Source: Pomphorhynchus laevis
Lineage: Eukaryota; Acanthocephala; Palaeacanthocephala; Echinorhynchida; Pomphorhynchidae
Reading direction: 5' to 3'
NCBI GenBank assembly: GCA_012934845.2
Contig: WNNJ02003645.1
Coordinates: 107,330 to 171,329, forward strand
Length of the DNA: 64,000 nucleotides
The notes beneath the pieces are model-generated. The model searched no databases and was not told the DNA's origin. It saw nothing but the letters and a program-made list of their open reading frames with translations. Made by a program: the position numbers and the translations under genes. Below, piece by piece: positions 20,027 to 34,340 of the stretch. Positions within the stretch are counted from its first letter, which is position 1, and every line of letters begins with the position of its first letter.

Positions 20027-23000
20027 TATTTTAAATAATAGTTTAAAAAAAGAATAATTTTTTATTGCGAATATTAATAATTATGTTTTAATATAATACA
20101 TTGATAGATAATTATTAATAGTAATAATTATCTATATATTAATTAAACATAATTAATTATATTAATCGATATAATTAATTGTATGAATGAAATATTTAAT
20201 TAATTTTATATTCAGATAATATTCATATCTTTTTAATTCTATATATATCTTTGAATTTAGCATTTCTAGCGTAGTTCGCTTTAAAGCATGAATTGCTTAA
20301 ATTCGAAGTTGAGTAACTAAAATTCCTATCAGAAATTACTACTGAAATTACTAATTGCAATTTCATATTAAACAATAGGCGTACATCTAAAAAGTTAAGG
20401 GAACGTTCGACTTACTAATGTTAATTTTTACTAGTTAACAAAAGTTAACGTAAAGTTCATAACAAAAGTTCATAAACTCTCAAATTACATCTTAGATTTT
20501 TCCAATGATTTTCAAAATTTTTGGATACACGACAATGATTGCTGATATTTTAAGCATTGACTTTACCAAATTTGCGCAGGTTGTATTTCTGTTTTTTTAT
20601 CTATTATTATATATAATTAACTATATCTTAACTTGTTCGCAAAATCGCATGTTACCGAAAGTTAATATAAAAAGTTAATAATATTTTTTATAGAGTTATA
20701 TTTTATAAAGTTAATACCGAAAGTTATCATTTATGCTAATCATAGCATAAATGATATTTTTTTTGAACAATGATGTATATCAGTAATGATCTTAATCAGT
20801 AATGATATTATTTGATTATTGGTTAAAATAGGTGTTAGTTTATGCAGTTCACAAAACGGATTTTAGATAATTTTTGATGTAATTGTAAGCATAACTTATG
20901 GTTACATGATTACTATCTTTTTTATTTCTTTTAGCGTTTCTTCCGTGTAGGAACGGATTCCTACATAAGTTTTTTAATTTTGTGTTTTTATAAATTATGA
21001 ATGTAAGTAAATATACTTTAAAGATATAAATAGATATTATTATAGATATAATAAAATAATCATACTTCTTGCAATTAAAATTTATCAAAATTAAATTTTT
21101 TTAACATAATTATCATATTTTTATTATTGAACTTGAACGCAAATTTGTTTAATAACATTTGTGTAAATACATATTTATAAAAGAACAAGCAAAACTTTAG
21201 TGTCACTGGATATAATTAGTATGAAACATTTTTAACTGTGACGATTTAGAAACTTGATAGTACGCACCTTAAAATTGCGCCCAAATGAGTTGTTCGCGTT
21301 CGAGATTGATATAAGCGATATAAAATAAATAAAGATTTTATTAAATCGCAAAGCATAAATTAAATAGTCATAACAGTCAGTTAAGAGAATCAGTTAAAAC
21401 AGAACAACAACTTCATAAAAATTCTTTCTTGCAGTCTTCGCTTTCTTCATGGCCTTTAATCCAGGGAGATCTGAACCCAGCAACCGATCCAACACGCCGC
21501 CTTCTGACAAAGCGATTAACATTTATCAAAGTTGCAAATTTATTAAAGAAGACCAAAGTCAAAACAGTTGTGTTTACTTTGTTTTAAATAAAAGTTGATT
21601 ATTTTAAATTTTGCATGTTTATTTTCGAATGATTCAACGACGTTCATGTTTGCGAATTAGGATAATTTTCGAGATTTATGAATTAAATTCCAATAATATA
21701 AATGAGTCGCCCCAACTTTTCGTAATATACAAGAGGTCAGACTCTGATGGTACGGTCAGGTTCTGCAGGCTGAAAACTGCTCTCTGCTAAAGACTGCCCT
21801 GAGCATATAGTCGTATATAAACGCTCGAAAGTTTGACGAAAACGACGATGGCAGGATATATTACAGATAGATATAAAGACTTCCGTACTTCACCAGCACC
21901 AGGCTCCGGATAGGACAAAATGGAGCGTTGAATCTGACATAGCCGATTTCTCCTTAAAGCGTGATAATCATTGTGCAAAATTACCATATTGACAAGCTAT
22001 TATTACAAAGTTTTGGTTTAAGCAACGTATTTTCTGCCGTATTAATGCTAATAATCACTTCCAATCAGGTAAAACACAGATTGGTCATTGTGTATTTAAT
22101 AAATAAATCGACAAAATTATTTGGTACAAGATGCGCTCAAATCCCTCTGCCAGAGCGGGCAAAATACTAACGTCTAAATAATATTTCAGATAAAATTTGG
22201 ATTGAGCAGGACATTAAGACTGCTGTGAATAAAACCTCTTCACAAGTCATTACAAAAACACTTAGCTTGATAGACGAGCCGTCTATCAAATAAGCAACAT
22301 AATTTAGCACGCAAGTATGTTGACCAGACTCATTTGATTTATTAGTTGGCAGCATTGAAATGCAAGAACTGCTTTTTATCTCAAGAATTTGCAAGGAGTC
22401 AAACATTTTAGTAGATTTACCGAAATTAAAAGAGCATGTATCATGGTTATAGGGTTACTTGTTTTTATTATTGATAGATGATTTAAGATCATTTTGTTCA
22501 AAAACGTCAAATAACGATGGAATTGTTGTTAATCTAATCGACTCTTATACAATTCCAGAATCTATCTATACCTTTAACTTTAGAATTATTCTTCAAGAAG
22601 AGACAACGCTATTTATTAATAATATATTTTTTTAAACGGAAAAATTGTTTTCGTTGAAAGCTTTGTCTTTCCTAGCATGAATTTTCTTTATTAATCCATA
22701 GAGGATCGTGCGACGAAATTTTTGTTATACTGTGAGTTTTTGTTAATTTTTGAATCATCACATTAACTTAATTTTGAGTGAATTAAATAATTAAATAATT
22801 ATATAAAAATTTTAAAAATTAAATAAATTTTTATAGTAATTCTTTCTCATAATATAATATTTAATAATTTGGAATATTTCCGTGTAATTTATTTTAATTC
22901 TAAGTGATTTTCATTGTAATCAATTTTTGTACTGATGTAAAATTTCCCTTTTATTTTTATATAGATAAAATTTATACATAAATAAATAACTATATATAAA

Positions 23001-23221
23001 ATTGATTAGTTATATTGTATAAATTTTTTATGTAATAAATACAACAATTATTATATTGTATATATTTAATTATTCTAATTATTTTATTATATTAATAATA
23101 TAAATAAATTTATGAATATAAGAACTCTTATTGATAAATCTTCTATATCGCATTTCTAAGCTCGTATTTAATAATTGTAGATGCAGCTTAGTTTTGAATA
23201 ATATACCTTTCATTTTTCAAC

Positions 23222-24440
23222 ATGAAGCTTTCTTTATAATGTGAACTAGCACTGTTTTTTAGAGTTTAACTATATCGACAATTCGTCTGTCTATGTGATG
23301 ATAATACATTTTCTATTGTACTATTATATACACTAAGTTAAACTGATTGCATATATTATATATAGTGTATGTTATAATATATTTTAAATAATAGTTTAAA
23401 ACAACAGTCATTTTTTATAACGAATTTATTGTCGAATATTAATAATTATGTTTAAATTAAATAAATTTAATTAATCGATTTAATTAATTGTATGAATGAA
23501 ACATTTAATTAATTTAGTATCATGCATTGCTTAAATTCGAAGTTAAGAAACTAAAATTCCTATACTAAATTACTACTCAAATAACTAATTGCAAGTTAAA
23601 CCTAAACAAAGAGCGAATATCAAACAAGTTAGGCAAACGTTCAACTTACTGATGTTTATTTTTACTATTATTCGTTAAAAATTTGAATAATAAAAGTTTA
23701 TAAACTCTAAAATTACATCTTAGATTTTTCCAACGATTTCTAAAACCTTTGGATATGAGTCAAAGAGTGCTGATATTTTAAGCAATGAATATACCAAATA
23801 TGCGCAGGTTGTATTTCTGTTTTATCATCTACTTTTAAAAAGCTCATATTTGCTAAAGCTCATCTTAAAAATCATGTTACCTAAAGTTAACGAAGAATGT
23901 TAAGACCTACATATGTAGAACATTCGAGCAAATACATTAACATTTAAATCACCATAATACGATATGAGTAATTAAATGTAATAAAGAATTGTATTAAATG
24001 ATAGAACGACATGATAAATTATTGACACGATACAAGTTCTTGTTTATAAATTTTTGAATGCATATTCCCCTCAGCGATCCTTTTCAAAAAAGTATTTCAA
24101 GTATTATCTTGTAAAGGATCACTGGTTTATGACTAATACGTTGTTAAAATTTATAAAAAGAAGTTGTATCGTGTGAATAATTTATTATGCTTTTAGCATA
24201 GGGTATCGAATAATCTTTACTTAATAAAAAGCTATTATTTTGTGTTATGTCAAATTTAGCAAAAAATTATTTGTTTAAAAATTTTTATTAACTCTAAGCG
24301 ATAAATATCTAATAACGTAATATTTAATAAAATTAATGAATAATAATATCTTACTACATCTTAATATGATGTTTATTAGGTTTGTAACATTATTTCTATT
24401 TAAACTGAAATCATATTGATTTGCTCAAACAATATTTTTT
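23222..24440 (+). repeat. Long direct repeat, copy 1
   Basis: From AAGCTTTCTTTATAATGTGA through TTTGCTCAAACAATATT. It is nearly identical to 27395-28552, at an offset of 4,173 shrinking to 4,116 because copy 2 has lost part of its interior near 27660-27790. Confidence 0.8.
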
Positions 24441-25249
24441 GTACTTTATATAATTTATAAGGTACATTATACATGAATAAATAACAATTTAAATCATGGC
24501 ATAAATGATATTTATTTTTGAATAATGATGTATATCTGTAATGATCTTAATCAGTAATATTATTAATTATTTGTATAACGAGTAAATAGCTTACCCGGTT
24601 TTTAAAACGGATTTTATATCATTTTTGTAACTTATGTAAGCATACCTAATGATTACGTAATTACTATTTTCTCTTTTTTCTTTAGCGTTTCTTCCGTGTA
24701 GGAACGAGTTCCCAAATGATTTTTTTTCTTTTTTTATGATTTAATAAATTATGAATGTAATTAAATATACTTTAAAAATATAAATAGATATTATTATATA
24801 TAATAAAATAATCATACTTCTTGCAATTCAAATTTATCAAAATTAATTTTTTTTAACATAATTATCATATTTTTATTATTGAACTTGAACCAAATTTTTT
24901 TAATCACATTTGTGTAAATACATGTTTATAAAAGAACAAGCAAAACTTTAGTGGCACTGGATATAATTAGTATGAAACATTTTTAACTGTGACGATTTAG
25001 AAACTTGATAGCACGTACCTTTAAATTGTGCAAAATTGAGTTGTTATTGTTCGAGATTGATGAAAGCGATTTATATTTATACAATTTGCTTTGATACTGT
25101 AGTACCATTAAATGTAAGTTAACACCCAATTTGAAGCAGAAATGTATATTTTTTGTGTAAGACATTGACCTAAAACTATTAAGCAGTTGACAAGGTGTTT
25201 TACATATACGACTAGCATTATCGTGGATTTATATAATGCGGTTGATATC

Positions 25250-25545
25250 AAATTCGGTTTAATCAATGAACAATGGATTTAAACGTATCTAAAACGGAAA
25301 CGTATAAGAGTGTAATATAAAGTTATCGATTTGTCAGGTAAACATCCAAGATACTTGTAGTTACTTAAAAATATAACACGATGGACACTTTTTTTAACAC
25401 AATCGGTTTAATCGATGAACAATTGATTTTAACGTATCTAAAACGGAAACGTATAGGAGTGTAATATAAAGTTATCGATTTGTCAGGTAAAGATCCAAGA
25501 TACTTGCAGTTACTTTAAAAAAATAACACGATGAACACTATTTTT
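25250..25545 (+). repeat. Tandem duplication, period about 150 bp
   Basis: TCGGTTTAATCAATGAACAA and TCGGTTTAATCGATGAACAA each start a unit that contains AAACGGAAACGTATA and ends in ATAACACGATG-ACACT. This stretch is not present in the first copy of the repeat block. Confidence 0.75.
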
Positions 25546-25661
25546 ATCGCAATATTGAAGTTTGAATCCTAAGACAAATTCGAGGTGAAAAGAATACCTA
25601 GGATATTTACGTTCAACTTAAAGAAGAACAAAGTCATTAAAGTTGTGTTTACTTTGTTTTA

Positions 25662-25882
25662 AATCAATTAAATCAGCTCACTGAGTCTACGTATTTAATT
25701 TAATTATAAAATAAACAAAACATAATAATGCTAAATCAAAATTTAATAATTAAATAATAAAATTAATAATTGTTTTTAGATTTTCTATAATTTAAATCAA
25801 GTTAAAAAAATGAAATTTAAAATAAACGTCATTTTTATGAATTGACTAATAAATAACAGACGTTGTATCAGAATAAGAATTA
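25662..25882 (-). mobile_element. PLE-B 3' tail
   Basis: Reverse-orientation tail very similar to 12536-12765: TCAGCTCACTGAGTCTACGT at one end, ACAGACGTTGTATCAGAATA at the other. Confidence 0.75.
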
Positions 25883-27394
25883 GAGATCATCAGCAGGAAC
25901 TGCCCTTGATTGTTTTAAATTAGAAAGAGTTGATTATTTTAAATTTTGCATGTTTATTTTCGAATGATTAAACGACGTACATGTTTGCGAATTAGGATAA
26001 TTTTCGAGATATATGAATTAGATTCCAATAATACAAATGAGTCGCCCCAACTTTACGTAATATACAAGAGGTCACACTCTGATGGTACGGTCACGTGCTG
26101 AACACTGAAAGCTCCTCTATCGTAAAGACTGCTGTGAGCAAAAAAACGAAGATACCCGCGCGAAAGTTCGACCACAACGACGATCGCTGGATGTCCTATA
26201 GACAGATCTTAAGACTTCCGGACTTCACCATGATCATGCCCCAAATACGGCAAAATGGAGTATTAAATCTGACATAGCGGATTTCTACTTTAAGCGTGAT
26301 AATCATACTGCATAATTACAATGTTGGCTAGCTGGTATTACGAAGTTTTGGTTAAACCAACGTATTATGTACCGTATCAATGATAATAATCACTTCCCAT
26401 CAGATAAAATACAGATTGGTCATTATGTATTTAATAAATAAGATCGACAAAATTCTTTTGTACAAAATGCGCTCAAATACCTCTGTCAGAGCGGGAAAAA
26501 TATAAAAGATTTTTCAGATTAAATTTGGATTGAACATGACATTAAGACTGCAGTGAATAAAACCTGTTCATAAGTCATTACAAAAACACTTAGCTTGATA
26601 GACGAGTCGTCTATCAAATAAGCAACATAATTTAGCACACAAGAATGTGGACCAGACTCATTTGATTTATTAGTTGGCAGCATTGAAATGCAAGAACTGC
26701 TTTTTGTCTCAAGAATTTCTTAAGAGTCAATCATTTTGTTCTAAAACGTCAAATGATGATGTTATTGTTATTAATCTAATCGACTTTAAACAATTCCAAA
26801 ATCTATCTATACCTTACGGAAAAATTGTTTTCGTTGAAAGTTTTTTTCTTTCGTAGCAAGAATATTTTTATCCAGATAGAATCGTGCGACGAAATTTTAT
26901 TATACTGCGACATATACTTAATTTTTGTATCATCACATTAACGTACTTTTGTTTGAATAAAATAATTTTATAATTATTTAAAAATTTAAATAATTAAATA
27001 ATTATTTATAGTAATTCTTTCTCATAATACAATATTTTTTACAATATTTTCATATAATATATTTTAATTCTAAGTGATTTTAATTACAATCAATCTTTGT
27101 TCTAATGTAAAATATTGCTTTTCTTTTAAATAGATAAAATTTAATACATAAGAAAGTTATTAAATATACATAATTAATTAATTTTATTATTTTAATTGTT
27201 TTATTTTAATAAAAACAACCACTTTTATATAATGTAAATTTAATTATTTTTATTATTCTATTATATAAATTAAAAAAATAAAATATGAATATTAGAACTC
27301 TTATTGATAAATTTTTTATATCGCCTTTCTATGCTCGTATTAAATTCTTATAGACGCACCTTAGTTATAAATAATAGTCCTTTCATATTTAAAC

Positions 27395-28552
27395 ATCAAG
27401 CTTTCTTTATAATGTGAACTAGCACTGTTTTTTAGAGTTTAACTATATCGACAATTCGTCTGTCTATGTGATGATAATACATTTTCTATTGTACTATTAT
27501 ATACACTAAGTTAAACTGATTGCATATATTATATATAGTGTATGTTATAATATATTTTAAATAATAGTTTAAAACAACAGTCATTTTTTATAACGAATTT
27601 ATTGTCGAATATTAATAATTATGTTTAAATGAAATAAATTTAATTAATCGATATAATTAATTGGATGAATGAAATATTCATTTAATTAAATATTTGTATA
27701 ATATTCACAAATTATTTTAAATTCGGTAGATATTTTTGAATGAAGCATTTCTTATAGTTGTTCGCCTACTGTTTATTTTGACTATTTTACGTTAAAAATT
27801 TGAATACTAAAAGTTCATAAACTCTAAAATTACATCTTAGATTTTTCCAACGATTTCTAAAACCTTTGGATATGAGTCAAAGAGTGCTGATATTTTAAGC
27901 AATGAATATACCAAATATGCGCAGGTTGTATTTCTGTTTTATTATCTACTTTAAAAAGCTCATTTTTGTTAAAGCTCATCTTAAAAATCATGTTACCTTA
28001 AGTTAACGAAGAATGTTAAGACCTACATATGTAGAACATTCGAGCAAATACATTAACATTTAAATCACCATAATACGATATGAGTAATTAAATGTAATAA
28101 AGAATTGTATTTTATGATAGAACGACATGATAAATTATTGACACGATACAAGTTCTTGTTTATAAATTTCTGAATGCATTATTCCCACTGTGATCCTTTT
28201 CAAAAAAGTATTTCAAGTATTATCTTGTAAAGGATCACTGGTTTATGACTAATACGTTGTTAAAATTAATAAAAAGAAGTTGTATCGTGTGAATAATTTA
28301 TTATACTTTTAGCATAGGGTATCGAATAATCTTTACTTAATAAAAAGCTATTATTTTGTGTTATGTCAAATTTAGCAAAAAATTATTTGTTTAAAAAAAT
28401 TATAAAACTTTAAGCGATAAATATTTAATAACGTAATATTTAATAAAATTAATGAATAATAATATCTTACTACATCTTAATATGATGTTTATTAGGTTTG
28501 TAACATTATTTCTATTTAAACTGAAGTCATATTGATTTGCTCAAACAATATT
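27395..28552 (+). repeat. Long direct repeat, copy 2
   Basis: Partner of 23222-24440. It is followed by a further copied piece (28612-28725) into which the CR1/L2-like LINE appears to be inserted. Confidence 0.8.
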
Positions 28553-29181
28553 ATAAAGATATTATAATATCTATTATAACAATATTATAATTTTATATTT
28601 ATAATATAAAGCCCATCTTAAAAATCATGTTACCTTAAGTTAACGAAGAATGTTAAGACCTACATATGTAGAACATTCGAGCAAATACATTAACATTTAA
28701 ATCACTATGATAAGATTTGAGTAATTTAGAATAGAATAGAATAGAATTTATTTAGTGGACTTTGTGGTAAATAGAACCATTTACAGATCCACTATAAAAC
28801 CAAAAGACAAGTTTACGTCCGATGAATGTTTGAACTTGTATGTAGAGTTATTGAATTGATTACGGCTGAAAGTGTTATTTTAGTTCGTTTGCAAGAACTA
28901 TGGCGATCAAGGAAGCTTTGAAGTGTTTAACGACATCTATGATTATGTGTCACGACGAAGTTTGTTCCAAATGCGTTGTGCTACGATGCTGAACGCACGA
29001 TATCCGTGATTACCGTTGTGACGGGGTACTAAGAGCGTGTAGGAACGATGACTTCTTATGGAGAGCCAGTCGTCATATAGGATGCACTATAAGGAAGATA
29101 TAGATGATGAGGGTTGTGCCGGAATTTGATTTACCATGCAAATGTGAGAATTTTAGAGGTTATGCGGCTCGGAATGTCGAG

Positions 29182-30108
29182 CTAGTTAAGGATACGGAGG
29201 GTGTTTAAGATGTGGTCGTACTTGCGAAGGCGGAAGATGACTCTAGCATCCGTGTGCAGAATCCTTTGTAAATAGTGAAATTGATACGATGGACAGTTTA
29301 CGAGAATACCTAAGCAATATTCTGGACGAGGCATAAACAGGCTGGAGATTAAAATAGCTGTCGATTTGACGTCAAGGTTTCTACGGACACTTTGGATGTC
29401 ACGGAGGATGAGGGAGCATGAACTGATCTTGCTACGAATAAATGGCAGAAACGATAGATGATTGTCAAAAGGGACACCGAGGATTGTCATAATATTCACT
29501 TCTGGTGACGTAAATTGTGTATGCATACTGGAAAATCGAGGGTGTAAGCGTGGCGCGGTGTTATCCACATCATGTTAGATTTATCGTTGTTTAAAAACAT
29601 ACGAATTGAACAAAGAGTTGCGTGAATAGCAGAGAGGCAAGACGATGCATCGGAAGCGAGGTTGGATGCAGATGTGAGTGTGCATGATGCATAGATTACT
29701 ATATCGTCAGCGTACTGAATTACTTGAAAGCCAAATGGGACCACGATGGAGAATAAATCACCAAGAAAAAGGGTGAAATGAAGCGGCCCTAGAACGGATT
29801 CTTGTTGTACACCGCAGCTGAGAGGAACCGGCGCAAAATAGTTGGAGTTGAAGACTACGTGATAAAGAGCGATTTGAGAGGTAGGATTAGAACCAAGAAA
29901 TGGCATGAGACGAGAAGCAGTGACGTTGTATGAGACATAAGTTAAGTATAGTGTGATTAACTACATCAAAGGCGGAGGATAAATCAAGTGAAATTACAAG
30001 GCTTACTAGATGTTTGTCGAGAGCAAGAAGTAGATCATTGGAGAGTTTTGTGCATGCGGTCATAGTAGAATGTTGTGGTCGATATGCAGATTGATAAGGT
30101 GGAAACAT
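29182..30108 (-). pseudogene. LINE reverse transcriptase
   Basis: RT motifs in order: QSAYRPQHSTMTACTKL, LVISLDLSSAFDVVNHTIL (palm A), GVQQESVLGPLHFTLFLGDL (motif B, GVPQGS type, altered) and VIQYADDIVIYA (catalytic YADD). FLNNDKSNMMWI follows. The frame changes at least twice. YADD is intact but the gene is not continuous. Confidence 0.82.
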
Positions 30109-30240
30109 AGAATTTAATGATATGAAGTTGCTTACCTGTCTGAGGATGAGACGCTCGAAAAGTTTTGAGATGGTCGGAAGTTTTGATATTGGTCTATAGG
30201 AGGAGGCGGAACTGGGACCAAGATGATGCTTCTTTTATAA

Positions 30241-31803
30241 TTAGGAAACTATAGCATGTTTGAACGACGAAGGGTAGTGTGATAAATGGATATACATGTT
30301 GAAGACACTAGTGAGATAAGGGCTGATGGTGTCACTTAGTAACTTTAGAATGTATGTTGGAACAGGATTGAAAGGAGAGGTTGAATTGGGTAATCGTGCT
30401 AGGGCATCAGATACGCTTATGGTAGATAAAAGTGAAAAGTGAAATAGTTCAGTATGATATGGGGTTAGGTAGGAGAAACTAGAAAATAATGGTACGTGGA
30501 TTATAGTCAAAGTTCGAGCTATTTTGCGTTGCAAATGAGATGCGAATTTGTTGGAAGAGATAGAGATAGACGTGACGAATTTGTTTCTACCCAAAAGGTT
30601 ATTAAAGGATTTCCACGCGTGTTGATGATTGTCACGCAAATATGTTTTGCTTTGCCAGTATGAGGAGCATTTTGAGTTCAGAAGGTGTCGGTATTTGCGT
30701 CGAAATTCGAGGTATTCCGAGTAAGATGAGTTTAATAGCTTGTTGATATTACGACAAGGGAATCTTGAGTACATTCGGTAAAGGTGTCGTAAGGAGCACT
30801 TTCCTCTTCGGCAATCGCTATCGAACCAGGGCACACCTGACTGGCGGCAAGGCGTGTATTGTTTGAACGGCAAAATCATATCGAGTATGCCAATAAGTTC
30901 AGTGCTGTATATGTTAGTTAAGTCGTCAAGTGAAGTGTTAGTAAAGGTTGCAAAATTTAGGAGTGGGGACGAGAAAAGGTTTACACGCAAATTATTTAGA
31001 TCAAGTTGTTTCCATGGACGATATATGTGGGGATGAGTATGGAGTGGAGGATCATTGGTTTCAATGTTAATGATGAGAAGGTAATGGTCGGATAGGCCCA
31101 CATCTTTCACAGAAACGGTGCTGCAAGTAGACGATGATCGAACAAAGATGCAATCAATGGTACCACCTTGGATATGAGTGGATTCGGTTGGGATATATCT
31201 GAAGCCATAGTCTGATAATGTCTTGAGTAGGTGTGACGAGAGAGCGCGTGATGGTCTGCCAAGTCGAATGTTGAGGTAATTAAGAATAATGACGGGAGAT
31301 GATATAATGCTTAGGTTACAGAGCATATCAAAGAGTTCGTCAAAGAATGTACGACATGGCGCAGATTAGCCTGGTCGATAGATAAGGGCGAAACAAATTC
31401 GTCTACTGAAGTGTATAGTGTTAAAGCACATCCGCTCGAATGACGTAGGAGCAACTGGAAAGTTTAGAACATGTAACGATATAGCGTGCAAAGAAAAGGA
31501 AAGTAAACCACCATGGTTGATGCTTTTTGGATCATCATGTCGAGCACGTCCAGCAACGTTTAGATTAAGAGATTCGAGTCTTCGAATGAATATGTTGTTT
31601 GTGGAATGCCAAGATTCGGTTAGGCAGAGGAGTGAAAGTGAGTTATTTTGGATGACTTCGAGTGCAAGGTCAAGTTTGCGAAGTAAGGAACGAATGTTGA
31701 TGAGACTGAAGTTAAGTGAGTATTTAGAACGAGAATTTAGGGGGGATGATTTGAAGTTAAATAGCGCAAAACAACCCAAGGAAGAGGAGGGAAAAGCAGA
31801 CAA
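30241..31803 (-). pseudogene. LINE AP-endonuclease and linker
   Basis: Endonuclease signatures in order: SLINIRSLLRKLDLALEVI, LLCLTESWHS, ICFALIYRPG, then, after a frame break near 31330-31366, TIDCIFVRSS and VGLSDHYLLIINIET, the catalytic SDH motif. The stretch 30241-30900 is the linker towards the RT (RRKYRHLLNSKCSSYWQSK). A single long frame covers 30241-31326. Confidence 0.8.
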
Positions 31804-31840
31804 TTTTCGCTTCGTTGTTGATTGCGATTTATCATGATGT

Positions 31841-32274
31841 CATATAAAGAGTAGTGATATATTTGGTTGAATTTCGGCGGAGATTGAATGATTGTTTTGC
31901 AAACAAATAACGAATATTATTGCGAATAAAACATTTTAATTTTTAATTTTTAATAAATATTATTAACGGTTATTGCGAATTATAAATTTATGCGAAGGAT
32001 CCGCCAAACTTTTTACGTGCAATTGTTTCCTTAGTAATTTTAGTGCTTCTACCTCAGGTGGTTAAAAAAGTCATTTTTTATAACGAATTTTTTGTAGAAT
32101 ATTAATAATTATGTTTAAATTGAATAAATTTAATTAATCGATATAATTAATTGTTTTCTTTTAATAAACACAACCACTTTTATATTATATAAATTTAATT
32201 ATTCTTATTATTCTATTAGATAAATTAAAAAAATAAAATATGAATACTAGAACTCTTATTGATAAATTTTTTAT
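31841..32274. other. Non-coding junction between two LINEs
   Basis: No gene seen. Bases 32060-32130 (GTCATTTTTTATAACGAATT) resume the repeat block otherwise found at 23400 and 27570. Confidence 0.5.
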
Positions 32275-34340
32275 ATCATCGGTGATATTTTTGTCAACGA
32301 CGATTTCGTCGTCACCCAAAATGTTGACAGACAGTTCGATCAAACGTCGACCTTTGCAATCCCTCATCAACGCTATTTAATTCAATGTTGTAGACTTCTG
32401 TCTGGGCTGCGGACGAGGCAACGATAGACTTCAGCATACATGCTGCATTGCCCCTTTGTACAGAGTGCTTAGACGCTGCATGATAAATGAACCTGCGCGC
32501 TGGTCTGCAGTGACCCGATCGAGTAGATTTCCCTAATCTTTGAAAAGCTTAGCGGCTGACGTACCAAATGCTCCAAGTGTCGCAATAGCCAACGGCACAA
32601 ATGAGTATTGAGTATGGTCAATAAAATCGTACTTGTACGTTTTTAATTTCTCATCATATGTCGAGACACATCCTGCTCCATCAATGGCACGGATAACATG
32701 ACTCTTTGCCAGCGTGCTTGGACATGTAAAGTCCTAAACCAAGATCTTTCAGCCCTTTCAATGTATTAGAGACCTACTGTCGGGCTGTTTACAGTCAATT
32801 CGGCTGAGACCTCTTGGCTACAGGTGACAGGGGACGTAGGGGGTAGTAAGTGCCATCTTGATTAAGTTATTAACCTCAGCATGGCGGGTGTGACGACTAC
32901 GTCTTCAATGGTAATCTTATCGATAGTGAGAATCGTAGTATTCGGCTTACTTTTTGTAAGGTGAAAGCATTTCATAACCAGATCATCGCATCGTGTCTCG
33001 CCAGCATTTTAAGTCGTGTAATCGTCCGATTTTACTTTACTGTTGCTTACTCTAGGTGCATGTCAACCTATGTATTATCGCCCACTGTGGCTCCAAGCAT
33101 TTTAGATACGTCTGGGTTCATTAGCTTAAGGAATAGCAGACTCGATCGTTCTGTACAGCGGTAAACCGTTTTGATAACCTCATATTTGTCCAGATTTATT
33201 ACCAAGCCAAGATCATTACCTAAATCTACTATGCGACGAACATCGTTGATCAGTTCAGTGTGATGACCATTAAGCCTACATTCTTCCATGTACCATGCTG
33301 AAATGAGAGAAATCGTCGATTCAACGACCTCATGTATAGCAACACAATATAGCAAAAGGCCAAGCGGATTATCTTGATGTACTCCCTGCTCTCAACACAA
33401 CAAGAACTTTCCGAAGTAAAGATTGCTGATTTGTGCGTAGTGTGTTTATCCATGGCAGAATTTTCGGAAAGTGTCTAGATATTATCCTTAAAATATATTC
33501 AAGTTAAAGGCTTACAAGTTAAAGACGTTTTGCAAATCTATCTTCAGAAGAGGCAATCTGATGTCAGCTCGTTGCGCAGGAAATTACGAGTTGCATGGAC
33601 GATGGCTTCTGTTCCCTTTATACACCGACTCCAAATTGACCAGGCATTAAGAATTCTAACGCCATCTCGGAAACTTGGCGATTTGCAATTTTTGTGATTA
33701 TTTTGCGAAACGTATTCTCAACAGCAATAGCTCGAATACCGCCGTCTGGCTTTATAAGGGCTAAAAGCTTTGCTCCCTAAAAGTCGAAGGGCACTGCGAG
33801 TGGTACCTGCTCAGAGAGTGCTGAGTTTACAAAATCGATCAGCGCATCGACGTGTCAAACTTCCGTTTATTCCTGCGGTTACTCCAGTTAAGTCGACTAA
33901 GTGCAGTACACTTAACCCATCGGTAACCAAACGATCGAAAGTAACGATCGAAAAGCTGGTACAATGAGAAGTCGGATAACCGAATGCATATCGACGCTAG
34001 CATCATCTGAATGTGTTGCGTGGGATGATGTGCTGGGTGCTTTGCACGCTGAATTTGAAGTAGCTGTTCGTCTCGGGTAGCAATGTTATTAGCAGAACTA
34101 ATCAAGAGTCACGCCCATATCGTTTATCTTTTCGAATACTCGTTGACAGAGATGTTCTTCTCGCTCAGCGGTTTAGCGCAGTCAGCGTCGTTGTGCTTGG
34201 GTATATTGAGATCTACGGGTTTAGATAGTAAAGATGATCGGCTGAACGTAGTGCATCATTCACGTATGTGTTCGCTCAATGCTTTTGTGACACGTTTATC
34301 AGTTTGCTTTTGTGGAAGTACAAGCGCGTATTTCTAGAAA
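32275..34340 (-). mobile_element. RLE-LINE copy D, the longest copy, with RT
   Basis: The minus strand reads from about 34340 to 32275. RT pieces are KPDGGIRAIAVENTFRKI, PGQFGVGV and ATRNFLRNEL, then QGVHQDNPLGLLLYC (motif B), AWYMEECRLNG at the position of the usual YLDDG, and LGLVINLDKYEV. MLGATVGD follows. The restriction-like-endonuclease tail shared with the other fragments ends the copy (32275-32720). The catalytic aspartates are replaced and frames are broken, so it is inactive. The N-terminal half is missing. Confidence 0.72.

Larger units (their letters stand above)
20026..28725. repeat. Degenerate, partly duplicated non-coding repeat block
   Basis: Three partial copies of one long repeat lie in the same direction. 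20026-22850 resembles 23385-27200 with insertions, and 23222-24440 resembles 27395-28552. A further short piece (28612-28725) repeats 27968-28085. Landmark strings are TTCTTCCGTGTAGGAACG (20937, 24690), ATATACAAGAGGTCA (21728, 26049) and CTCTGATGGTACGGTCA. No long frame survives. Short shared frames around 21720-22400 and 26095-26860 suggest an old coding region I do not recognise. Confidence 0.65.
28727..31840 (-). mobile_element. CR1/L2-like LINE, 5'-truncated and decayed
   Basis: Minus-strand order: AP-type endonuclease (31803 down to about 31000), linker, reverse transcriptase (30108 to about 29500), C-terminal region, then a 3' end made of short tandem ATTCT units (28727-28750). A microsatellite-like 3' end is characteristic of the CR1/L2 group. 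No separate ORF1 was seen. The coding region is split over several frames. It is inserted in the 20-28 kb repeat block, which resumes in part at about 32060. The clade is inferred. Confidence 0.8.

Noticed and set aside
20937-20954. TTCTTCCGTGTAGGAACG as a regulatory site
   Set aside because: It recurs at 24690 only as part of the duplicated repeat block, which is enough to explain its conservation.
31418-31837. A 139-codon plus-strand frame as a gene
   Set aside because: It is the antisense shadow of the LINE endonuclease, which has clear motifs on the minus strand.
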